Source: Mycobacterium szulgai
Lineage (GTDB): Bacteria; Actinomycetota; Actinomycetes; Mycobacteriales; Mycobacteriaceae
Direction: 5' to 3'
Length of the DNA: 50,315 bases
Assembly: GCF_002116635.1 (NCBI RefSeq)
Contig: NZ_LQPW01000008.1
Coordinates: 1-50,315, forward strand
Shown here: positions 18,514-31,755 of the stretch, piece after piece
Position numbering within the stretch: position 1 is the stretch's first letter
Layout of the letters: every line of letters begins with the position of its first letter
Notes under the pieces: generated by a model
The model's database searches: none
What the model was told of the DNA's origin: nothing
The model's input: the letters and a program-made list of their open reading frames with translations, nothing else
Program-made: the position numbers and the translations under genes

Positions 18514-19190
18514 TCGCGAACGGCGGCCAGCACGCCGTCGCCCAGCGGAATCAGCGCCGGTGTGAGCCGTTCGTCCTCGGCGATCAGGCGCGCCGCCTCC
18601 CGGACCGCGGTCACCTCGGCGTCCCGCGCGGCGGGGTCACCGGCGCGCCCGCCAAGCGCGGCGCGATGCACGACGATGATGCCGCCGGGCCGCAGCAGCC
18701 GAACGCCCTGGACGACATATTCGGGCTGGTCGATCGGGTCTGCGTCGATGAACACCAGGTCATACGATTCGTCGGCGAGACGAGTCAGCACCTCTTGGGC
18801 CCGGCCGCTGATCAGCCGGGTACGCGACGGTCCGATGCCGGCCTCGGAGAACGCCTGTTTGGCCAGCCGCAGGTATTCCGGCTCGATGTCGATGGTGGTA
18901 AGAACGCCGTCGTCGCTCATGCCCGAGAGCAACCACAGGCCGCTGACGCCGGCTCCGCTACCCACTTCGGCGACCGCCTTGCCGCCGCTGAGCTTGGTCA
19001 GCAAGCTCAGCAGCGCGCCCACGGCCGGGGTCACCGCTCCGGCGCCTATCTCCACCGCCCGCTCGCGAGCGCCGGCCACGATCGCGTCTTCGGATATCGA
19101 CTCTTCTGCGTGCGCCGAGAGTGCCTCTGCGCGACTGGGCGCCCTAGTCGGGGCCTCCTGGCCGGGGGTTTTGTCGTCGGTGCTGGCCAT
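18510..19190 (-). CDS. SAM-dependent O-methyltransferase (Rv1220c-like)
   Basis: A 226-residue class I methyltransferase of the catechol-type O-methyltransferase family. Motif I is [17 protein letters not shown], followed by [18 protein letters not shown] and the metal-site region [16 protein letters not shown]. The C-terminal [15 protein letters not shown] segment is typical. The acceptor is unknown. ATG 19190 is favoured by TACGCT 6 bases upstream. It diverges from sigE, with 187 bp between the starts. Confidence 0.88.
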   Translation of the reverse strand: MASTDDKTPGQEAPTRAPSRAEALSAHAEESISEDAIVAGARERAVEIGAGAVTPAVGALLSLLTKLSGGKAVAEVGSGAGVSGLWLLSGMSDDGVLTTIDIEPEYLRLAKQAFSEAGIGPSRTRLISGRAQEVLTRLADESYDLVFIDADPIDQPEYVVQGVRLLRPGGIIVVHRAALGGRAGDPAARDAEVTAVREAARLIAEDERLTPALIPLGDGVLAAVRD

Positions 19191-19196
19191 GTCCGC

Positions 19197-19202
19197 AGCG
19201 TA
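19197..19202 (-). promoter_or_regulatory. -10 box of the O-methyltransferase gene
   Basis: TACGCT on the minus strand, 6 bases before the ATG at 19190. Confidence 0.35.
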
Positions 19203-19316
19203 TGTCGAATTCGCGACGCAGCAGGGCAGGCGCGCGAGACACGCCCGGGAGCAGCGGCGCGGCCAAGATAACTTTGAACTTCATAACTGCTGGATAACGT
19301 GGGTAACAGTATGGTT

Positions 19317-19333
19317 TCTCAGCTAAACCTCAG
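19317..19333 (+). promoter_or_regulatory. MprA-box-like direct repeat upstream of sigE
   Basis: TCTCAG and CCTCAG spaced 11 bp apart, about 45-60 bp before the sigE ATG. MprA is known to bind loosely conserved direct repeats upstream of sigE in M. tuberculosis; the match here is by pattern only. Confidence 0.4.
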
Positions 19334-19377
19334 ATTGCTCCTATGTCGCCCATACGCCGGTACGCGACGGTATCGGT

Positions 19378-20133
19378 ATGGAACGCGGCGGACGCTGGAC
19401 CGGGAATACGGATTGGCAACTCCGTGTTTCGGCGGATGAAGAAATGCCAACCCTTGATCGCAAGGGAAATGCGGAGGAACCAATTATCACTACCTTGAGC
19501 CCGACCACCATGTCTCATCCTCAACAGATCCGTGACGATGAGTGGGTCGAGCCGTCTGACACACTCCACGGCACCGCCGTCTTCGACGCGACCGGGGATA
19601 AAGCCACCATGCCGTCGTGGGACGAGCTGGTGCGCCAGCACGCCGACCGGGTGTACCGGCTGGCGTATCGGCTCTCGGGCAACCAGCAGGACGCCGAGGA
19701 CCTGACGCAGGAAACCTTCATCAGGGTGTTCCGCTCGGTGCAGAACTACCAGCCCGGCACCTTCGAGGGCTGGCTGCACCGGATCACCACGAACCTGTTC
19801 CTGGACATGGTCCGCCGGCGGGCGCGTATCCGGATGGAGGCCCTGCCCGAGGATTACGACCGGGTGCCCGCCGACGAACCCAACCCCGAGCAGATCTACC
19901 ACGACTCGCGGCTGGGGCCGGACCTGCAGGCCGCGCTGGACTCGCTGCCGCCGGAATTTCGTGCCGCAGTGGTGCTCTGCGACATCGAGGGTCTGTCCTA
20001 CGAGGAGATCGGCGCGACGCTAGGCGTGAAGCTGGGCACGGTGCGCAGCCGGATCCACCGCGGCCGTCAGGCCCTGCGCGATTACCTGGCCGCCCATCAT
20101 GAGCGCGGTGAGCTGTACCCCTCGGCCAGCTAA
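19378..20133 (+). CDS. sigE: ECF sigma factor SigE
   Basis: A 251-residue ECF sigma factor for envelope and oxidative stress. Sigma region 2 is at about residues 80-150 ([28 protein letters not shown]). Region 4 is at about 180-240 ([36 protein letters not shown]). The core is nearly identical to Rv1221 as I remember it, while the first 40 residues and the last 10 differ. M. tuberculosis SigE is translated from several starts; here in-frame Met codons precede SHPQQ and PSWDEL. ATG 19378 is the longest and shows no clear ribosome site, so shorter forms are likely. It is followed by its anti-sigma factor gene. Confidence 0.93.
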   Translation: MERGGRWTGNTDWQLRVSADEEMPTLDRKGNAEEPIITTLSPTTMSHPQQIRDDEWVEPSDTLHGTAVFDATGDKATMPSWDELVRQHADRVYRLAYRLSGNQQDAEDLTQETFIRVFRSVQNYQPGTFEGWLHRITTNLFLDMVRRRARIRMEALPEDYDRVPADEPNPEQIYHDSRLGPDLQAALDSLPPEFRAAVVLCDIEGLSYEEIGATLGVKLGTVRSRIHRGRQALRDYLAAHHERGELYPSAS

Positions 20134-20248
20134 GCGAACCGCTTAGCCGCCGAGTTCATCTGTTTGGCCACTGGATGGTTGCCAACTGGTCGCAAATCCT
20201 GGGGTTTTAGCCGCTGATGATGGTTATCAAGCACCGCGCCGCGCTACA

Positions 20249-20270
20249 TTCGAGTTACCGACGGCTCGAA
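20249..20270 (+). promoter_or_regulatory. Inverted repeat in the rseA leader
   Basis: TTCGAG, 10-base loop, CTCGAA, ending 22 bp before the rseA ATG. It could be an operator or an mRNA hairpin near the ribosome site. Confidence 0.25.
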
Positions 20271-20292
20271 CATGTAGGAAGGGAGCGGGAGG

Positions 20293-20703
20293 ATGGCCGG
20301 CCCTGAAAACATGGGACATGTATTTCGGCGCGCGTTCTCCTGGCTCCCGGCGCAATTCGCCTCCCAAAGTGATGCGCCCGTGGGCGCCCGCCGGTTCCGT
20401 TCCACCGAGCACCTGTCCATTGAGGCCATTGCGGCGTTCGTCGACGGTGAGTTGCGGATGAACGCGCATCTACGCGCCGCGCACCACCTCTCGCTGTGCC
20501 CGCAGTGCGCGGCCGAGGTGGACGACCACAGCCGCGCGCGTGCCGCGCTGCGCGACTCGCATCCGATCCGGATTCCCAGCACGCTGCTCGGACTACTGTC
20601 CCAGATTCCGCATCACCCGGTCGACGACCCAGCGCCGCTATCCGACAGCTGCACCGACGGCCTTGCGGACCGCGAGGCGCGCGACCAGCGGAAGCCCCGC
20701 TAG
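20293..20703 (+). CDS. rseA: Anti-sigma-E factor RseA
   Basis: A 136-residue soluble ZAS-type anti-sigma factor that binds SigE. The zinc motif H65-X3-C69-X2-C72 is intact in HLSLCPQC. Thr38 (RSTEH) corresponds to the threonine phosphorylated by PknB in M. tuberculosis RseA, which triggers Clp-dependent release of SigE. The C-terminus after about residue 105 is different from, and shorter than, the remembered M. tuberculosis protein (154 residues) and lacks its Gly/Ser-rich stretch. ATG 20293 has a GGGAGG-type site just upstream. There is a 159-bp gap after sigE, room for a separate promoter. Confidence 0.92.
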   Translation: MAGPENMGHVFRRAFSWLPAQFASQSDAPVGARRFRSTEHLSIEAIAAFVDGELRMNAHLRAAHHLSLCPQCAAEVDDHSRARAALRDSHPIRIPSTLLGLLSQIPHHPVDDPAPLSDSCTDGLADREARDQRKPR

Positions 20704-20747
20704 TAGGGTGGACACGAACAAACGCCGTGCCCGCACGGCGGATGTAA

Positions 20748-22313
<1,566 letters not shown>

Positions 22314-22365
22314 TGATCGCAAGCGCGGCGCAACCGGGCCCAGCGGGTCATCACCGTCCGACCTG

Positions 22366-22749
22366 ATGTTCGCCAACATCGGCTGGGGGGAGATGCTCGT
22401 CCTCGTGGTGGTCGGGCTGGTGGTGCTTGGCCCGGAACGGCTGCCGGGTGCCATCCGGTGGTCGGCGAGCGCGCTGCGGCAGGCGCGCGACTACCTCAGC
22501 GGCGTGACCAACCAGCTGCGCGAGGACATGGGGCCCGAATTCGACGACATCCGTGGGCATCTCGGCGAACTGCAGAAGCTGCGGGGGATGACGCCGCGGG
22601 CGGCTTTGACCAAGCATCTCCTCGACGGCGACGACTCCATCTTCACCGGCAACTTCGACAAGCCGACTGAGGCGCCGCCTACGCCGTCTGCGCCGCAACA
22701 GCCTGCGGCAGATCCGGAGCGCACCCCGTTCGACCCCGACGCGACGTAG
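22366..22749 (+). CDS. tatB: Sec-independent protein translocase subunit TatB
   Basis: A 127-residue TatA/B-family protein. The N-terminal membrane helix [20 protein letters not shown] and the hinge LGPERLPG identify it. An amphipathic helix ([16 protein letters not shown]) and a Pro-rich cytoplasmic tail follow. With TatA and TatC it moves folded twin-arginine proteins across the membrane. It lies 52 bp after htrA on the same strand, and ends the block before the convergent mrp gene. Confidence 0.93.
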   Translation: MFANIGWGEMLVLVVVGLVVLGPERLPGAIRWSASALRQARDYLSGVTNQLREDMGPEFDDIRGHLGELQKLRGMTPRAALTKHLLDGDDSIFTGNFDKPTEAPPTPSAPQQPAADPERTPFDPDAT

Positions 22750-22791
22750 TCGCGTAGGTGCTCGAACGTGCGCAGGTGTACCCCTATTGCG

Positions 22792-22813
22792 GCGTGTCGT
22801 TGTGCAGACACGC
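22792..22813. terminator. Hairpin between convergent tatB and mrp
   Basis: Perfect 7-bp stem GCGTGTC / GACACGC with an 8-base loop in the 76-bp gap; placed to end transcription from both sides. No U-tract. Confidence 0.5.
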
Positions 22814-22825
22814 ACACTCGCGGGT

Positions 22826-23980
22826 TTAACGCCGGGTGGGGTCGAGCCCGAGCGACATACCGGCCAGACCGCGCCGGCGAGTCGACAGGCGGTCGGCGAT
22901 GCTGCTCAGTTCCTTGCCCACCGCCGAATCCGGTGCGCTCAATACCAGCGGGACCCCCTCGTCGCCGGAGGCCACCAGCGCGGGGTCCAGCGGGATCTGG
23001 CCCAGCAGCGGCACCTCGGCTCCGACCGCGCGCGACAGCCGCTCGGCGACCTGCTGGCCACCGCCTGAACCGAACACCTGCATTGTGCTGCCGTCCGGCA
23101 ACACCAGCCCGGACATGTTCTCCACCACTCCCACCACGCGCTGGCGGGTCTGCAAGGCGATGCTGCCGGCTCGTTCGGCCACCTCGGCCGCGGCCAGCTG
23201 GGGAGTGGTCACCACCAGGATCTCGGCGTTCGGGATCAGCTGGGCCACCGAGATGGCGATGTCCCCGGTCCCGGGCGGCAGGTCGAGCAGCAGCACGTCC
23301 AGATCACCCCAGTAGACGTCGGCCAGGAACTGCTGCAATGCCCGGTGCAGCATCGGCCCGCGCCACACCACAGGTGTGTTGTCCCGGGTGAACTGGGCGA
23401 TCGAGATGACCTTCACCTCGTGGGCGATGGGCGGCAGGATCATCGACTCGACCTGGGTAGGCCGGTCGGTGGTGCCCATCATGCGAGGAATGGAGTGGCC
23501 GTGGATGTCGGCATCCAGCACACCCACCGACAGGCCGCGGGCGGCCATGGCGGCGGCCAGGTTGACCGTGACGGTGGACTTGCCCACCCCGCCCTTGCCG
23601 GACGCGACCGCGTACACCCGGGTCAGCGAGCTGGGCTGGGCGAACGGAATGACGGGTTCAGCGGCGTCACCGCGCAGCTGCTTGCGCAGCTCGGTGCGCT
23701 GCTCGTCGCTCATCACATCGAGGCTGACCTTGACGGCTCCGGTGCCCGGGACGTCGCTGACCGCCTGAGTGACGCGCTCGCTGATCTCGGTCTTCTTGGG
23801 ACAGGCGGCGGTGGTCAGGTAGATCTCGACATGCACGCTGCTGTCGGCGTTGATGTCGACGCCCTTGACCATCCCGAGTTCGGTGATGGGACGGCGAAGT
23901 TCGGGGTCTATGACTTTGGCCAGCGCGTTGCGAATCGCCCCGACGAGGTCGGTGGCGTCATCTCGGGTTCCGGACATCAC
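22826..23980 (-). CDS. mrp: Mrp/ApbC-type iron-sulfur cluster carrier ATPase
   Basis: A 384-residue protein with an N-terminal MIP18/DUF59 domain (about 10-95, VIDPELRRPITELGMVK) fused to an Mrp/NBP35 P-loop ATPase. The deviant Walker A is GKGGVGKST near residue 130, and LLLDLPPGTGD serves as Walker B. It is thought to assemble or deliver Fe-S clusters. The start is ambiguous: GTG 23980 and ATG 23977 are adjacent, and a TACACT lies 5 and 8 bases upstream of them respectively. It converges on tatB, directly adjoining it, without the Rv1225c-Rv1228 genes of M. tuberculosis. Confidence 0.93.
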   Translation of the reverse strand: MMSGTRDDATDLVGAIRNALAKVIDPELRRPITELGMVKGVDINADSSVHVEIYLTTAACPKKTEISERVTQAVSDVPGTGAVKVSLDVMSDEQRTELRKQLRGDAAEPVIPFAQPSSLTRVYAVASGKGGVGKSTVTVNLAAAMAARGLSVGVLDADIHGHSIPRMMGTTDRPTQVESMILPPIAHEVKVISIAQFTRDNTPVVWRGPMLHRALQQFLADVYWGDLDVLLLDLPPGTGDIAISVAQLIPNAEILVVTTPQLAAAEVAERAGSIALQTRQRVVGVVENMSGLVLPDGSTMQVFGSGGGQQVAERLSRAVGAEVPLLGQIPLDPALVASGDEGVPLVLSAPDSAVGKELSSIADRLSTRRRGLAGMSLGLDPTRR

Positions 23981-23985
23981 CGCCG

Positions 23986-23991
23986 AGTGTA
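23986..23991 (-). promoter_or_regulatory. -10 box of mrp
   Basis: TACACT on the minus strand, 5 bases before GTG 23980 and 8 before ATG 23977. Confidence 0.4.
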
Positions 23992-24013
23992 GGCGGCTGC
24001 AGGCTGCGGCGGA

Positions 24014-25381
24014 TCAGCTGACCGGCGTGAGTGCCGGCTCACCCGGTGCCGGGGGGCTGGGCTTGGGGCTCTGCGGCGTAGCCGGCTTAGGCGATGGCGC
24101 CGGGTTGGCCGGGGCCGGCGGCGGTGCGATCGGTGGCGGGGCCAGCGGATCTGGCAGCGCAGGAGCCTGGGGCGGCGCCGGCGGTGGACCCTGCGGCGCC
24201 AGCACGATCCCACCATTGGGGATGGGCGGGCCGGCGGGTGCCGGGTCCTGCGCGCCAATGCAGATCAAGGTGCAGCCAGGAACGTTCGTCGGCAGCGGCG
24301 CCTGCGCCGGGGCGGTCGGCTGTAGCCAAGGCCACATGGGCTGCTGCGGCATCGGCCACATCGGTGCCTGAGTGAGGATCTGCGGCGGTCCGAAGTCGAT
24401 CAGCGGCATGTGCGAGCTCATCGGGTCGTTGACGCCGAGGCCGTTGACGTTCATCGGCAGGTTGGGCCCCAGTCCCTCCGGGTGCTCGAGGTGCGCGTCG
24501 CCGATCGGCGGGGGCGGCCCGGTGATCGGCGGCAGGTCGACGGGCACCACGCCGGTGGCGTAGGCCGCCGCCCAGCCCAGCACGTTCTGGGCGTAGGACA
24601 TCGAGTTGTTGTAGCGCAGGATCGCGGCCATGACCTGACCCGGATCGCGCAGGTTGAGCCCGCCGCTGCACAGGTACCGGGCGGCGGCCATGGTTGAGTC
24701 GAAGATGTTCTGCGGGTCCGGCACGCCGTCGCCGTCGCCGTCGATGGCGTAGCGCGCCCAGGTGCCGGGCAGGAACTGCATGGGGCCCATCGCGCGTGCG
24801 TAGGTGACGCGATTACCGACCTGGCTCTGGATGATGACCTCGTTGCCGGGCAGCGTGCCGTCCAGCGCCGGGCCGTAGATCGGGTTGACGGCGGTGCCGC
24901 GCGCGTCGACGGCACCGCCGTTGGCGTGCATCGACTCGATGCGCCCGATGCCGGCCAGCAGGTTCCAGCTGATGCCGCAGGCCGGCTCCGCGGCGGCCAT
25001 CTTCGTCTCGGCGTTGCGGTAGGCGGTCAGCGCCATGAGTGGAATGCCCAGGGCGCCAGGGGAATTCACGATCATCGGGGGCGGCGGTGCGGAGATGGTG
25101 GCGGCGGCGACGTGGAACTTGGTCGGCCGGCGCTGCAGGGAGATGACGACCGGGCCGGATAGGTCGATGCGCGGCGACGGCGCGACGGCGGCCACCGGAG
25201 TGATGGCGGCGCGCATGGGCGGCTTCTTGCCGGGATAGGTGGGGGCCGTTCCGCTGACCGCCCCGGCGAAGACCAGGGGCGTGATCACGGCCATACCGAG
25301 TGCCGGGCGCGTCAGGCGAGATGCCCGCTGCCGCACCGTGGCGAGGGCCGGGTGTGCACCCCAGCGTCCCCCTATGCGCAC
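24014..25381 (-). CDS. Secreted lytic transglycosylase (MltB/SLT_2 type)
   Basis: A 455-residue protein (Rv1230c-like). The N-terminus has a positively charged start and the hydrophobic stretch ALGMAVITPLVFAGAVSG (28-45), a signal peptide or anchor. The transglycosylase domain (about 135-290) has GISWNLLAGIGRIES, with Glu149 the likely catalytic acid, then RAMGPMQFLPGTW, DGDGVPDPQNIFD and ILRYNNSMSYA. These are hallmarks of peptidoglycan-cleaving MltB-type enzymes. The last 165 residues are Pro/Ala-rich, as in wall-spanning proteins. The start is GTG 25381 with GAGGA upstream. It is read in the same direction as the DUF1003 gene after a 110-bp gap in which I see no clear promoter. Confidence 0.85.
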   Translation of the reverse strand: MRIGGRWGAHPALATVRQRASRLTRPALGMAVITPLVFAGAVSGTAPTYPGKKPPMRAAITPVAAVAPSPRIDLSGPVVISLQRRPTKFHVAAATISAPPPPMIVNSPGALGIPLMALTAYRNAETKMAAAEPACGISWNLLAGIGRIESMHANGGAVDARGTAVNPIYGPALDGTLPGNEVIIQSQVGNRVTYARAMGPMQFLPGTWARYAIDGDGDGVPDPQNIFDSTMAAARYLCSGGLNLRDPGQVMAAILRYNNSMSYAQNVLGWAAAYATGVVPVDLPPITGPPPPIGDAHLEHPEGLGPNLPMNVNGLGVNDPMSSHMPLIDFGPPQILTQAPMWPMPQQPMWPWLQPTAPAQAPLPTNVPGCTLICIGAQDPAPAGPPIPNGGIVLAPQGPPPAPPQAPALPDPLAPPPIAPPPAPANPAPSPKPATPQSPKPSPPAPGEPALTPVS

Positions 25382-25491
25382 TCGACCGTCCTCAGGATGA
25401 GCCGTCGGGAAACTGTCTTTTCTTAGCTTCGTGAACTAGATCACCATACATAACTCTTGTTACTGGAGTTGCGCAATGGCGGAGTTGGTTC

Positions 25492-26028
25492 TCAGCTGGA
25501 TTTTTTAGCACGCCGATCGTCGGCCAGTCGCGCCGGCCCCGGTTCCGTTCTGGGCGTCTGCATTTCCGTCAGCAGGGTGCGCAGGCTATCGAGTTCGTGG
25601 CGCAGGTAGTCGCGGGTGGCGACTTCGCCGATGGCCAGCCGCAGCGCGGCAAGCTCGCGGGCCAGGTACTCGGTGTCGGCCTTGGTCTGTGCGGCGCGCC
25701 GGCGATCCTCCTCCAGCGCGACCCGGTCGCGGTTCTCCTGACGGTTCTGCGCCAGCAGGATCAGCGGCGCGGCGTAGGCGGCCTGGGTGGAGAAGGCCAG
25801 GTTCAGCAGGATGAAGGGGTATGGATCCCAGCGCCAGTGCACGGCGAACAGGTTCAACAGAATCCAGGTGATCACCAGGATGGTCTGCAGCAGCAGGTAG
25901 CGGCCGGTGCCGAAGAACCGCGCGATGGATTCGGTGATCTGCCCGACGGCCTCGGGATCGAGCCGCGGGGTGTACCTGCGCGAGGTGCGCGGGGTGTACA
26001 GCCCGCGCGGTGCTGCCAGCTTGCTCAT
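25492..26028 (-). CDS. DUF1003 membrane protein
   Basis: A 178-residue protein (Rv1231c-like) with the DUF1003 core: two membrane segments, YLLLQTILVITWILLNLFA (about 44-62) and PYPFILLNLAFSTQAAYAAP, ending in ILLAQNRQENRDR. A charged coiled-coil tail (about 100-160) follows. The function of DUF1003 is unknown. ATG 26028 overlaps the stop of the MgtE_N/CBS gene by ATGA, so the two are co-translated and probably partners. Confidence 0.87.
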   Translation of the reverse strand: MSKLAAPRGLYTPRTSRRYTPRLDPEAVGQITESIARFFGTGRYLLLQTILVITWILLNLFAVHWRWDPYPFILLNLAFSTQAAYAAPLILLAQNRQENRDRVALEEDRRRAAQTKADTEYLARELAALRLAIGEVATRDYLRHELDSLRTLLTEMQTPRTEPGPARLADDRRAKKSS

Positions 26029-27332
26029 TGATGCCCTCCAGATCGGGCGGGCCGGCCGGCGGGGTCGAGTTGCTGCACGTCGACGCGCCAGTCGTGCGGC
26101 AGCAAGTGATCGAGCAGGTCGTCTACTGTGACGGCGCCCAACAGGTGGTTTTCGTCGTCGACGACGGGGCCGCAGACCAGGTTGTAGGCGGCGAAGTAGC
26201 GGGTGACCGCACCCAGCGGGGTCTCCGGTGTCAGGGTGAGCAGGTCGGTGTCGACGATTCCGCCGACCAGCGCGGCCGGCGGGTCGCGCAGCAGCTGCTG
26301 AAGAGGCACGCAGCCAAGGTAGTGGCCGGTCGGAGTGGCAGTCGGCGGGCGCGTCACGAACACCATCGACGACAGGGCCGGGGTCAGGTCAGGGTCGCGA
26401 ACCCGGGCCAGCGCCTCGGCCACCGAGGTATCGGGCGTCAGCACCACCGGATCTGACGTCATCAAGCCGCCCGCGGTGTCCGGCGAGTGCTTGAGCAGCC
26501 GGCGCACCGGGTCGGAGTCGTCGGGATCCATGCGAGTCAGCAGCATCTCGGCATCGTTGGGATTCAGCACGCCGAGCAGGTCGGCGGCGTCGTCGGGATC
26601 CATCTCTTCCAGCACGTCGGCCGCCCGTTCGGTGCCCAGTTGCGAGAGCACCTCGGCCTGATCCAGCTCGGGGAGCTCCTGCAGGATGTCGGCCAGCCGG
26701 TCGTCGTCCAGCGCCTTGAACACCTCATAACGGCGTTTGCTGGGCAACCCGCGAATGGCGTCGGCGACGTCGACGGCCCGTCGCCCCTCGAACTGATCCA
26801 GCAGCTGGGCCACCGCCTGTCCCGGCATGGCCAGGGCCGACGGCGTCAGCCCGTGCACGTTCTGCCAGTCCACGACATGAACCGGCCCGCGTCGCCCCAG
26901 CCGCCGGTGGGTGCGCACTGCCACCCGGGTGACCAGCCAGTCGCGGGTCCGGGTCTGCTCGATGGCCAGGTCGGTGATCACGATGTCGGCGTTGGCCAGC
27001 TCCGGCAAGTCCGGGTCGGTGACCTTCACCGGGGTGTCGAGCACCTGGCCCAGCGCCAGCACCTCACCGGGGCGCTGCTCGAAGTGGCGCAGCGAGACGT
27101 TGCCGGTGTTGAGGGTGACCGCCTTGGGCTCGATCGCGGCGACGCGCAGCATCGGGATGAAGATGCTGCGGCGAGTTGCCAGATCGACGACCAGCCCGAG
27201 CACACGCGGTTGTTGGCGCACGATGCTGATGCTGATCACCACGTCGCGCACGCGGCCGAAGTTTTCGCCCATGGGGCCCAGCACCATCATCCGCGAGAGT
27301 CGCGCCACGTAGACCCGGTCGACTGATCCCAT
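26025..27332 (-). CDS. PRC-barrel-like / MgtE_N / CBS-domain cytosolic protein
   Basis: A 435-residue protein (Rv1232c-like). The N-terminal 150 residues contain PRC-barrel-like segments (MGENFGRVRDVVI, VLGLVVDLATRRSIFIP). An MgtE N-terminal helical superhelix (about 165-280: VADAIRGLP, DILQELP, DVLEEMDPDDAADLL) and a CBS pair (about 285-410) follow. The MgtE membrane channel itself is missing. In MgtE these cytosolic domains sense Mg2+ and gate the channel. ATG 27332 is 7 bases after a TACGCT -10 box. An upstream in-frame extension to 27836 lies antisense to no support and runs through the neighbouring gene, so it is rejected. Confidence 0.85.
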   Translation of the reverse strand: MGSVDRVYVARLSRMMVLGPMGENFGRVRDVVISISIVRQQPRVLGLVVDLATRRSIFIPMLRVAAIEPKAVTLNTGNVSLRHFEQRPGEVLALGQVLDTPVKVTDPDLPELANADIVITDLAIEQTRTRDWLVTRVAVRTHRRLGRRGPVHVVDWQNVHGLTPSALAMPGQAVAQLLDQFEGRRAVDVADAIRGLPSKRRYEVFKALDDDRLADILQELPELDQAEVLSQLGTERAADVLEEMDPDDAADLLGVLNPNDAEMLLTRMDPDDSDPVRRLLKHSPDTAGGLMTSDPVVLTPDTSVAEALARVRDPDLTPALSSMVFVTRPPTATPTGHYLGCVPLQQLLRDPPAALVGGIVDTDLLTLTPETPLGAVTRYFAAYNLVCGPVVDDENHLLGAVTVDDLLDHLLPHDWRVDVQQLDPAGRPARSGGHQ

Positions 27333-27339
27333 GGTTGAG

Positions 27340-27345
27340 AGCGTA
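27340..27345 (-). promoter_or_regulatory. -10 box of the MgtE_N/CBS gene
   Basis: TACGCT on the minus strand, 7 bases before the ATG at 27332. Confidence 0.4.
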
Positions 27346-27373
27346 GGCAGTCGCCGCCGGCGCGGCCGCGCGG

Positions 27374-27940
27374 CTAGCGCGAAGGGATGCTGAACAGGAA
27401 GACGATCAGGGCGACCACCAGCGTCGCGACGCCGATCACGATCCCGGCCACCGCCAGGCCGTAGCCCTCTTCCCGGGTCTGCTTGATCTGGTTGAGCGCG
27501 ATCGTGCCCAGCACGATGCCCACGATCGAGCTGATGCCGCAGCAAAGCACGCCGGCAATCGACGTCACCAGTGAGGCGATTGCCAAAGTGTTCGTCCCGG
27601 CCCGCAATGCTCCGTAGCCGCCGCCCAGGTACTCCGATCCGGGGTATCCGGGGTAGTAGCCGCCGTGATACTGATACGGGTCTGGATAGGACGGTGGTCC
27701 GTAGCCGCCGGGTGCGGAACCATAAGGCGGCGGCATGGGCGGGTACGGCTGGTAACCCGGAGGCGGCTGGTAGCTCGGCGGCTGGTAGGCCGACGACGGA
27801 TAGTCGACGGTCCCAGACGATGCCGGTGAGGCCCACGGAACGTGGTGAACCGGCTGCTCAGAGGGCTGCGTCGGGGGGTGCTCGCTGGCGGGTGGGCCGT
27901 CGGGTGCACTCTCGCCGGAGGGGCCGCCGGGAGCTGTCAT
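27374..27940 (-). CDS. Pro/Tyr-rich DUF4190 membrane protein
   Basis: A 188-residue protein (Rv1233c-like). The first 110 residues are Pro/Tyr/Gly-rich (YQPPSYQPPPGYQPYPP), a disordered cytoplasmic region. Two membrane segments follow, joined by LNQIKQTREEG, the DUF4190 signature. Such proteins are common in actinobacteria and have no assigned reaction. ATG 27940 is chosen because a TAGGTT lies 7 bases upstream; a TTG at 27949 is in frame but has no support. It precedes the MgtE_N/CBS gene by 41 bp. Confidence 0.83.
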   Translation of the reverse strand: MTAPGGPSGESAPDGPPASEHPPTQPSEQPVHHVPWASPASSGTVDYPSSAYQPPSYQPPPGYQPYPPMPPPYGSAPGGYGPPSYPDPYQYHGGYYPGYPGSEYLGGGYGALRAGTNTLAIASLVTSIAGVLCCGISSIVGIVLGTIALNQIKQTREEGYGLAVAGIVIGVATLVVALIVFLFSIPSR

Positions 27941-27947
27941 GGTGATC

Positions 27948-27953
27948 AACCTA
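27948..27953 (-). promoter_or_regulatory. -10 box of the DUF4190 gene
   Basis: TAGGTT on the minus strand, 7 bases before the ATG at 27940. Confidence 0.4.
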
Positions 27954-28078
27954 GCCTATGTGCCCGACCCGGGTACGGTCCCGAATCGGGCTTGCGGCCA
28001 GGGGATATGGGTGATCTGCAGGTACCGGACTTGACCTGGACATGAAACGATGGCCAAGGCAGAGGACAATGAGGAGCG

Positions 28079-30914
<2,836 letters not shown>

Positions 30915-30922
<8 letters not shown>

Positions 30923-31751
30923 ATCTCTGGGCGCGCGGCGCTTGACGTTCTGGGTCGTTGTCGACGTTCTCGTGGTCGGGTACGCGTTGCTGCCCGTATT
31001 GTGGATCCTCAGTCTGTCACTCAAGCCGACGTCAATGGTCAAGGACGGCAAGCTGATTCCGGCGTCGATCACGCTGGACAATTACCGCGGCATCTTCCGC
31101 GGCGACTTCTTCAGCTCGGCGCTGATCAACTCGATTGGAATCGGCTTGATCACCACCGTGATCGCGGTGTTGCTGGGAGCGATGGCGGCGTATGCGATTG
31201 CCCGGCTGGACTTTCCGGGCAAGCGGCTGTTGATCGGAATGACGCTGCTGATCACCATGTTTCCGGCGATCTCGTTGGTGACGCCGTTGTTCAACATCGA
31301 ACGCGCCGTGGGATTGTTCGATACCTGGCCCGGGCTGATCCTGCCCTACATCACTTTCGCGTTGCCGCTTGCCATCTACACGCTGTCGGCGTTTTTCCGG
31401 GAGATCCCATGGGATCTGGAGAAGGCGGCCAAGATGGACGGCGCGACGCCAGGGCAGGCTTTCCGCAGAGTGATTGTGCCGCTGGCGGCTCCGGGCCTGG
31501 TGACGGCGGCCATCCTGGTGTTCATCTTCGCCTGGAACGACCTGCTGTTGGCGTTGTCGTTGACGGCCACCCAAGCCGCCATCACCGCTCCGGTGGCGAT
31601 CGCCAATTTCACCGGCAGCTCACAATTCGAGGAGCCGACGGGATCGATTGCGGCCGGCGCGGTGCTGATCACGATCCCGATCATCGTGTTCGTTCTCATT
31701 TTCCAACGACGCATCGTCGCCGGGTTGACCTCCGGTGCTGTGAAGGGATAG
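30915..31751 (+). CDS. sugB: Trehalose ABC transporter permease SugB
   Basis: A 278-residue MalG-type permease with six membrane segments and the EAA loop [20 protein letters not shown], which contacts SugC. GTG 30915 is preferred. It has GGGAG about 9 bases upstream, overlaps sugA by 8 bp, and gives a length near the remembered 274 residues of Rv1237. The ATG at 30876 would overlap sugA by 47 bp and add 13 residues read from sugA sequence. Confidence 0.92.
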
Positions 31752-31755
31752 CGCG

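Noticed and set aside
25382..25491. c-di-AMP riboswitch or MtrA site upstream of the transglycosylase gene
   Set aside because: Cell-wall hydrolase genes often carry these, but I could not find the conserved ydaO core or a convincing pair of MtrA half-sites; only a loose GTAAC is present.
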